Assembly (NCBI RefSeq): GCF_030272615.1
Contig: NC_081409.1
Span: forward strand, 243,779,924 to 243,843,923
DNA from: Cryptomeria japonica
Taxonomy: Eukaryota > Streptophyta > Pinopsida > Cupressales > Cupressaceae
Direction of reading: 5' to 3'
Length of the DNA: 64,000 bases
The position numbers and the translations under genes are program-made. The notes beneath the pieces are model-generated. The model saw nothing but the letters and a program-made list of their open reading frames with translations, searched no databases and was not told the origin of the DNA. Shown one piece after another: positions 57,079 to 64,000 of the stretch (within the stretch, counting starts at the first letter, position 1; every line of letters starts with the position of its first letter).

Positions 57079-57134
57079 ATAATTTAATTAATAAAATTTA
57101 CTTAGTATATTTTCTTTGTATGTTTATTATTATT

Positions 57135-57297
57135 AAAAAAATTCCCCCACAACCACGGACTTGTCAAAAAAAATGAAAAAATGTGCGAAAAGGACTGGAG
57201 ATGGCACAGAGGGTTTGATTGGATGGGGCGGTCACGTCATCACATGGGGCATGGCATGGCATGGCATGGGGCGGGCCGTTTTGTCCGTTGTGTAGCC
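57135..57297 (-). repeat. Foldback module D
   Basis: Reverse of A and C: CCACGGACTTGTCAAAAAAA, AAAAGGACTGGAGATGGCAC and GGCCGTTTTGTCCGTTGTGT, then AGCC. It abuts module E tail to tail. Confidence 0.88.
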
Positions 57298-57301
57298 TAT
57301 G

Positions 57302-59063
57302 GGCACTGGCTACGCAGTGGACAAAATGGCCCACCCCATGCCATGCCTTCTCCATGCCCCCCATGCCATGTGATGTGATGTGGTGGCTCTTTCTTTCACG
57401 CACATCATATCAGTACCTGCAGTCAGTTTGTCCCTGTAGTCCGTTCAGCCTCTCTTTCCCCTAAAACAAATTAAATGGTTTGTTTTTGTTTTTTTTGAAA
57501 AAAAAAAAAAAAATCAAATCATTTTCATTCTAACTTGTATCTACAGTGAAATTATAAATAATGTATACAAATACTATTTATAATTTTTTTTTATAATAAT
57601 TTAAAAGATAAATCATAAAATTATTTAATAAAGAAAAAAAAAATTGTTTAAGAGATTTTTTTTAGGGTTGAAATTAAAAAAAATTACTTTAATTTGTTTT
57701 TAATAAATTAATGATGTTAAAAAATTTAAATATAAATTTATTATTTCTTTGAAATAATAAAATTATTTTAGCTTTTCGTAACTTATTATCTTAAAATATA
57801 TTAAATATTAACTTATAACAATGCTATTTTTTTTTTTTTAATTTAAAAATTATTTTAACTTGTCATAAATTTATTTTAATTTGTAGTAACTTATTATCTT
57901 GAAATATATTAAATATAAAATTATAAAAAATTATTATAAATTAAAACAAATGATTGTTATCATTTTTTTTATTCTTTATTAATTATTCTTTATCATTATA
58001 ATTTTTATTGAAAAAAATATGAATACAATACAAATAAATGATTTTTATCCTTTTTTTTTTATATATTATTCTTTATTGACTTTTTTTAATAAAGATTATA
58101 TTCTTTATTAATTATTTTTTATTAATGAGGAAGATTGCTTTAGGGTTTGGAATGAATCTTATTAATCTTTGGAGATCCTAAAATAGTAGAAATAGAATTG
58201 ATATCTACATAAATATCAATAACCCTAAATCCTAAGCTTAATCATAAAACTAACCCTAACCCTAATTATCTAAGCCTAACCTCAACCATAATATAAATCC
58301 TAACCCTAACCATAACCATATTTCTAACCATAATCCCAAGTTGCAAGTCTAACAATAATCCTAACCCTAACCCTAACCCTAACCATGTTGTAAAACCTTA
58401 TAGTAGCCATGATGTAAATCCTAACCATAACCTCCTAACCCTAACACTAACATTAAAATTATACAAATTATTATAATTAAAATAAAAGATTTTTATGATT
58501 TTTTATATTATTCTTTATTAATTATTTTGATTATTATAGTTTTTATTTTTACTACAAAATTATTATATTATATTGATAATATAAAGTACTAATCTTGTAA
58601 AAACTATAATAATAAAAATAATTAATAAAGAATAAAAAAAAATAATAACAATCATTTATTTTAATTTATAATAATATTAATTGTTATAATTTTATATTTA
58701 ATATATTTTAAGATAATAAATTACAATAAATTAAAATAATTTTATTATTTCAAAAAAATAATAAATTTATATTTAAATTTTTTAATATCTTTAGTTTATT
58801 AAAAATAAATTAAAGTAAATTTTTTTAATAAATAATTTTATTATAAAAGATACAAGTTAGAATGAAAATGATTTGTTAAAAAAAAAAAAAATCCAAAAAA
58901 AACAAAACAAAACATTTAATCTGTTTTACAGGAAAAAGAGGCTGAACGGACTGCAGGAACAAACTAACTGAAGGTACTGATGTGATGTGCGTGAAAGAAA
59001 GAGCGGGACATGGAGAAGGCATGGCATGGGGCGGACCATTTTGTCCGCTGCGTAGCCAGTGCC
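57302..59063. mobile_element. Foldback/TIR element with telomere-like loop (modules E and F)
   Basis: Ends are GGCACTGGCTACGCAG (57302) and CTGCGTAGCCAGTGCC (59063). Inverted repeats of at least 210 bp (57302-57545; 58849-59063) continue imperfectly inward (57690-57960 against 58650-58830), leaving a loop of about 350-400 bp. No transposase frame, so it is a non-autonomous foldback or MITE-like DNA element. It is a diverged subfamily of modules A-D. No clear target duplication (flanks AGCCTATG and AAACAACT). Confidence 0.75.
58221..58450 (+). repeat. Degenerate CCCTAA telomere-like repeats
   Basis: About 20 CCCTAA/CCATAA/TCCTAA variants, including four in phase at about 58361-58383. They lie in the loop of the foldback element. 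The unit is 6-mer CCCTAA rather than the usual plant 7-mer CCCTAAA. Confidence 0.85.
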
Positions 59064-61999
59064 AAACAACTACGAACTGTACCTTCCACGTTCATTTTAT
59101 ACAATATAAATGTCTACACAAATACTTATCGTACCTGTTAAAATAGAATCAATGAAATAAATACGTTGTCTTCCAAAACTGGTGGAAGACAACTACTCAT
59201 GTTTACTCATTGCAGGATGGTTGTTTGCTGTATTCAGTGTATCTTCATTTGTTATACATACTGTTCAAAACATTTATGTTCAAATTTTACAATTATGTCA
59301 AGAGGTGTAATTGCAGTGACGATAAGGGTGGAGTGTAATGTTGTGAATAATGGATATTGAAATTATTATTAATTGCATTTATTAAAAAGATTATTTATGA
59401 TTTTAATAAAATAGACATGGTCTAAAATGTGTCCCAAAAATAATTTCTCAGGGAGGAAAAATTAAATAGGTTGTTAGAAGGAGAATCGTTAGATGAACCT
59501 AAAGAATTGATAGAAGCGATGTATAATATTACACAAAAAGAAGGAATATGGGAGAAGGTAAGTCCCATATTTTTTCTAGCTTTGATTTGTGTATACGTAA
59601 AGGAGATGAAACATAGTGTCATGTAGATGGCACTAAAGAAGAGATCTGCATGCAAGAGGATGAAGAAGAAGGTAACGAGGTTATTGAAGAAGTGAGTGCT
59701 TTAGAAGGCATGAAATGATCAAGTGAAAGGAAATGATGATGTAAGAGGAGAACGTAGAAAAGGATGGCGAAGAAAGAATAGTTGTGGAAGCAAAGAAAAG
59801 TGTGGTTGTTGCAATGGTTGGTCTTTTGAAAGACATGATGTTGATGAATATGATGTAGATAAGTGTAAGAGAGAGCTTGGATAGCAAAGAAGTTGAGGAG
59901 GAAAAAGTGGTTAGTATATAAGAAAGAGAAGAAGAGGTAGTGCTAAAATTCTTTGATTGTTATTTTGTTAATGATGTTGATTTATGTACAGGTAGATTGG
60001 TGAGAGTAGGAGAGTATGAGGGAAAAGATAAAAAAAACTAATATTTCCATTTTGTGATTAGCATTGATTTGTGTTCAAGAAAAGTGGGTGAAAAGGAGAA
60101 GGATTTGATTATAGAATTTGATTTTAATAATGTTTGTTGCAATTATTTCAGTGTAGATGTGGTAATGATGAGAGAATGGGAAAAAATACTTTGGTGGAGG
60201 TGGATGAAGAAAGATGAAAATTTCACAAAACGAGAGTAGGAAAAAGAATTTTGGTGGAAGTGGATGGTTTGTGGTGAGTTGAAAATCAAAAGAGGACGCC
60301 ATAAGTGAAAGTGTATTCAATGGATGAGGTTGAGATATATTGTCCATAAAGGTCCACAAGTGAAAGAAATAGTGGGAAAAATTGGATCAGGAATATAGAA
60401 TTATTCTTAGCTAAATGCTAGAAAAGGAGAAGAAAGAAAAAAATTATTGTACAAGTATAACAACTTTGGAGTATGTTGCAGATTGTTTACTTTTTAGATG
60501 GGTGGTTCAACCACTCAACTTCATTTTGTGATTCCATGCTCAAAAACTTCTTACCTAATGTGTTTAATGTAAAGCATGTTTAGGTCCACAAGCAATCATG
60601 CAAAAATATTTTCAAGTTCATAGTTTCATTTTTCTTCAATTTTGGTGTGTTTGTTGAATTGCAGTTCTCATGTCATTTAAAAAAAAAGGGGGGGTTCTAC
60701 ACAAAGAATGTAGATTTATTTAAGTTTCAAACTAGCATCCATACTACTAATTATTTATCGATTTCTTTAGGCCTCTCACTTATTGTTGGAGAATTGATTT
60801 ACATTGTTATAAGAATGTTTTATTTGACTGTTGTAGAAAATACTTCAAGAGGAGTATGTATTTTCCTACTTTAGGTATTGTGGTAATTTTAGCTTTAGGA
60901 ACTATTTTTTATTTTATTGTAAGACCTTTGTATTAGTTTTTGGCTTCTATTTATTTCTCTTATCACTAATAATGCTAAGAAATTATTAGAGAGTTATTCT
61001 GGACCTAAAATCAAGAGCCCATTGGAACTATTATAAAAACTACTTTAGAAGATTATGTTTGCAAGTATAGGAAAATGCATATTTCTATTATGGAGACTAT
61101 GTAATTCGTGTTATAGAACCTACATCTTAAAATGTTGCTACAAAAGTACTAGGTGTTCTAGTTTAAAGTGTTTATTCTAAAGATCAAGCCACTATAGTTC
61201 ATTATTTGGTAAAAGGAGTTGTTGCCTTAGATATTAAGTTAATTTAATATTGGATAAGTAGATAAAGAAAGATTAATTCTATGCAAATATGAGTTATATT
61301 ATTTTCTAATTCAAAAGGGAATTTATTTGCCTTTTTATAGCTTGGACATTTGTGGGGTGTAACTCCCTAACTCACTCATTTAGGACATCCAAGAAAACAT
61401 TTTTTTGAAAGGACCACAAAATAATGGCTTCAATGTTCCTAACACAACAATAACACATGCACATGAGATAACGTCATTATTTCTTCAAGAAATGTGACAA
61501 AAATGGAAGACTAACTATCATGTCATGAAGCCACCATGATGAGTCAAATAAATAGTAGGAACTCGAAACTCAATCACATTCTCTTACAACCACAACACAG
61601 TGGTAGGATGAAGGAGTCATTCAACTCAAATCCACACCTTAATGCACTTGATGACATCCACAACACCAAGGAAGACCTACACATTGGTGGGAAAACTATG
61701 CAGTGTCATACATTTGACTACTCAAAATAACAATCTATTTCCCAAACAAGGAGTGGGGTGAGAGAGAAAAATGCCTACAATCCACCCCACGCCAGTACAA
61801 ACAACCTTGGAACACAAGGGGTAACCTTCACTACAATTTTCACTACTAAGAAGTATAGGCCCTCCATCAACAAAGATGACAACAAACCAATTTTGAGAAA
61901 AAAACATGCTTTCCAATGCAAAAGATGGAATTGATTCCAATTAGGGACACATGTCAACCATGCCAACATGTGAATACTCACAAGGCCTAGGTAAACAAA
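59064..61999. other. Unassigned AT-rich region
   Basis: Contains a 10-bp perfect hairpin (59165-59174 with 59184-59193, GTTGTCTTCC) and a purine-rich plus-strand stretch 59440-60240 with coding-like pieces (59452-59557). 60640-61260 has stop-riddled plus-strand frames of uncertain origin. No confirmed gene. Confidence 0.4.
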
Positions 62000-64000
62000 T
62001 TATGTAAATAAATGTTCCTTGAGAAATGATTAAAAGTTCTTGTTATTCAATGAAATTGAGGACTACATACTAGGGGACTGTAACATGTGATCAAAACACT
62101 AATGCACTAGAGAGACACTAAGACAAATTCAAAGGTGTACCAAAAAGTATGGCTTTCACTATGTTGGAATTGCAGAAATTATGTTGTAGTCCTAATTTTG
62201 CATTGTAATTCTAGCTAGAGATTGTTCGAATGAGTATTTCCACATCTCACACCAAAGACAACACCTAGGAATTACAAAAAAATACGACGCACAAAGAATC
62301 TAAAATTACTAAAAATGAGTAGGATCCAAAGTGGACAACCACACTTAGTCTCCAACATAAAAATTAAGGAGATTCTTCCCAAGGACTAGGAGTTCAACAA
62401 GGGACTCCAAAATGAGCTCAAAAATATGATGGTTGAAAGGGAATATTTCACACCCTCCAACCACGTGGAGAACTCAAAACAACACCTCGTCAAGGAAATT
62501 CTCACACACAACTCAAGGCTAGGAAAACAAAAAAATAAGATGCATTCTAATTTGATTTACCATAATTGATTTTTTTACCACGTTACATTCATTTTAAACC
62601 CAAATCTAAAATATGCTCTTAGTTCATATTATACAACATAGCAACAATAAAGAAAACATATAGAACAATATATTTGTTCAACTCCAATGTCAATACATTG
62701 TAAAATAAATGACCATTTTATCACCACTTGTATGAGAGATTTATAATCCATCCACAAAGGAGGTTTTATTAGAATTATTACAATTACAAAGAGGACTCAA
62801 ATATCTCTAATTATACCATTTTTAATATAATTTAATAATTAAAAATTGATGGCAAGGAGTAACACTCCTCCCTGAACATCCTTCCAAGCTCCTCCAAGAA
62901 ATCGTAAGTCCCTAATAGTGGTTCCACACCACCCAACCACATCTCATCCATAATTATACTACATTGTATTAAGAAATAGTAACTTGGAAGGGAAGTAGAG
63001 ATTACACACCAATAAAACAATCATCAAACATCCACTAAACAAAAAAAAATGATAACACATCATGGAATACATGTCAACAAGAATAATCAACAATTTGGGG
63101 GCACAAGCATGCTCAAGGCAATAACATTGCCATAATAAGCATAAGAGGTAGTTCATGTCACATAATACACACAAGCTAACTATATCATACAAAACAAATA
63201 TGAACATGGGCCACCAAAAATATCAACTAATTATATCCTTTGGTTTCAAATGTGAATAACAACATACTTTTAAAATACATTTTAATTTTTTCATTTTTCT
63301 TAAAACTAATCCACAACCAAACCTTAAAAAAACACATTTCAAAAATTTCCAAAATAACTATTTAGCTCATTCAAAATGAAAGGAATTCAAATAATAAGTC
63401 AAAGCCATATTCTACCACCAATATAGGCATTACAATCATGGAATAGGAATGCAAATAACAAATCAATTCATATTATACCACTAATATAAGCATTGCAATC
63501 ATGAAATGGGAGCACTAGGAAAAAAAATAGAAGATAAAATATATACCTCAACTATGGAGCTCAACCATTCCAATTTCAACAATCACAAGAATTTGAATAG
63601 GCACACATACCTTCAATTCAATCCAAACACAAAATAAATACTTGTCCAAAGAAAATCCAAGCAAAGCAATCCTTCAACTTAACTTTTCATCCAATTCTTT
63701 CAATTTCTGTGAGAGAGAGGGTTTGAGAGCATTCCTTTTCAAAATGTAAGAATGAATTTAAAAAATTACAACTCTTTTTCCCTTTATGTTATTTTCCCTT
63801 TTATTTTCTTTATTTAATTTTTCCAATATAGACTTAAAATGAAAATATTATTTAATAATTTAAGGTTTTTGAGCTATTTTAATAATTTTCAATAACAATC
63901 CAACACTAATCTTATGGAGTTAAAAGTTATTTAATTCAATAGGCCATAATAATTACTTTCAATAAAATCAATATAATTTCTTAACTGTGATATTCCCATC
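62000..64000. other. Unassigned AT-rich region
   Basis: No gene or RNA seen. Minus strand 62862 leftward (GGGAGGAG then TGTTACTCCTTGCCATC) could be a polypurine tract and LTR start of a copia remnant, but no second end was found. Confidence 0.35.

Noticed and set aside
58221-58450. True chromosome end
   Set aside because: The CCCTAA repeats are degenerate, short, flanked on both sides by foldback arms and followed by several kb of ordinary sequence.
60647-61260. Plus-strand coding-like sequence resembling an organelle or host gene fragment
   Set aside because: Too many stops and frame changes; no motif could be named with confidence.
62700-62870. Copia LTR start (GGGAGGAG then TGTTACTCC on the minus strand)
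   Set aside because: Only one end is visible, with no PBS, TSD or adjacent pol, so it is kept as a remark only.
1-64000. CRISPR arrays, tRNA, rRNA, bacterial operons
   Set aside because: No regularly spaced exact repeats, no cloverleaf or rRNA sequence noticed, and all recognisable coding is plant retrotransposon type.

Overview
This window looks like nuclear DNA from a plant with a large, repeat-rich genome. It is AT-rich, I find no intact host gene, and most of it is nested, decayed retrotransposons with plant hallmarks: LTRs of about 0.7-1.8 kb, primer-binding sites complementary to initiator tRNA-Met, a chromodomain on a gypsy integrase, and LINE ORF2 ends with zf-RVT and RNase H. A conifer or other gymnosperm fits the gene-poor, old, nested layout, but that is inference.

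Layout, left half. 1-5440 is the 5' part of a minus-strand Ty3/gypsy element (gag, a long repeat-rich leader, PBS, LTR). It sits in the gag of a plus-strand Ty1/copia element (5441-13109, called copia-1). Copia-1 is also split at RT/RNase H by a 2.55-kb LINE-like insertion (8308-10859) with a 14-bp target duplication. Copia-1 itself lies in the RT of a second minus-strand gypsy element (13110-16425). 16426-18649 is unassigned. 18650-32294 is an old plus-strand gypsy-like element carrying a G-patch-like motif and a gag zinc motif but no pol. It is split by a full-length minus-strand copia element with its RT deleted (20186-26749, TSD CTCTC, called copia-2) and by a solo LTR (28606-29980, TSD CTTAC). 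32295-33639 is a copia 5' end fragment; 33640-35696 is unassigned.

Right half. 35697-43306 is a 7.6-kb copia-type element with perfect TSDs (TCAAC), LTRs, PBS and PPT. It has no protease, integrase, RT or RNase H. It carries a coiled-coil/four-zinc-knuckle Gag-like frame and a 3.2-kb accessory frame with a long Lys/Glu helix. 43870-44820 is a LINE ORF2 remnant. 45836-54102 is a nearly complete chromodomain gypsy element (chromovirus) with all pol domains. 54103-55222 holds a pyrimidine-rich tract. 55223-59063 is a cluster of alternating inverted terminal modules (foldback/MITE-like), one pair enclosing degenerate CCCTAA telomere-like repeats. 59064-64000 is AT-rich and mostly unassigned.

How parts fit together: copia-1, copia-2 and the 7.6-kb pol-less element share the same PPT/LTR junction and the same LTR motifs, so the pol-less element was probably mobilised in trans by such copia elements. 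The accessory frame in the pol-less element and the one in the LINE-like insertion have a similar layout (N-terminal globular part, charged middle, coiled-coil C-terminus). They may belong to one family of retrotransposon-borne plant proteins. This is the most interesting lead in the window.
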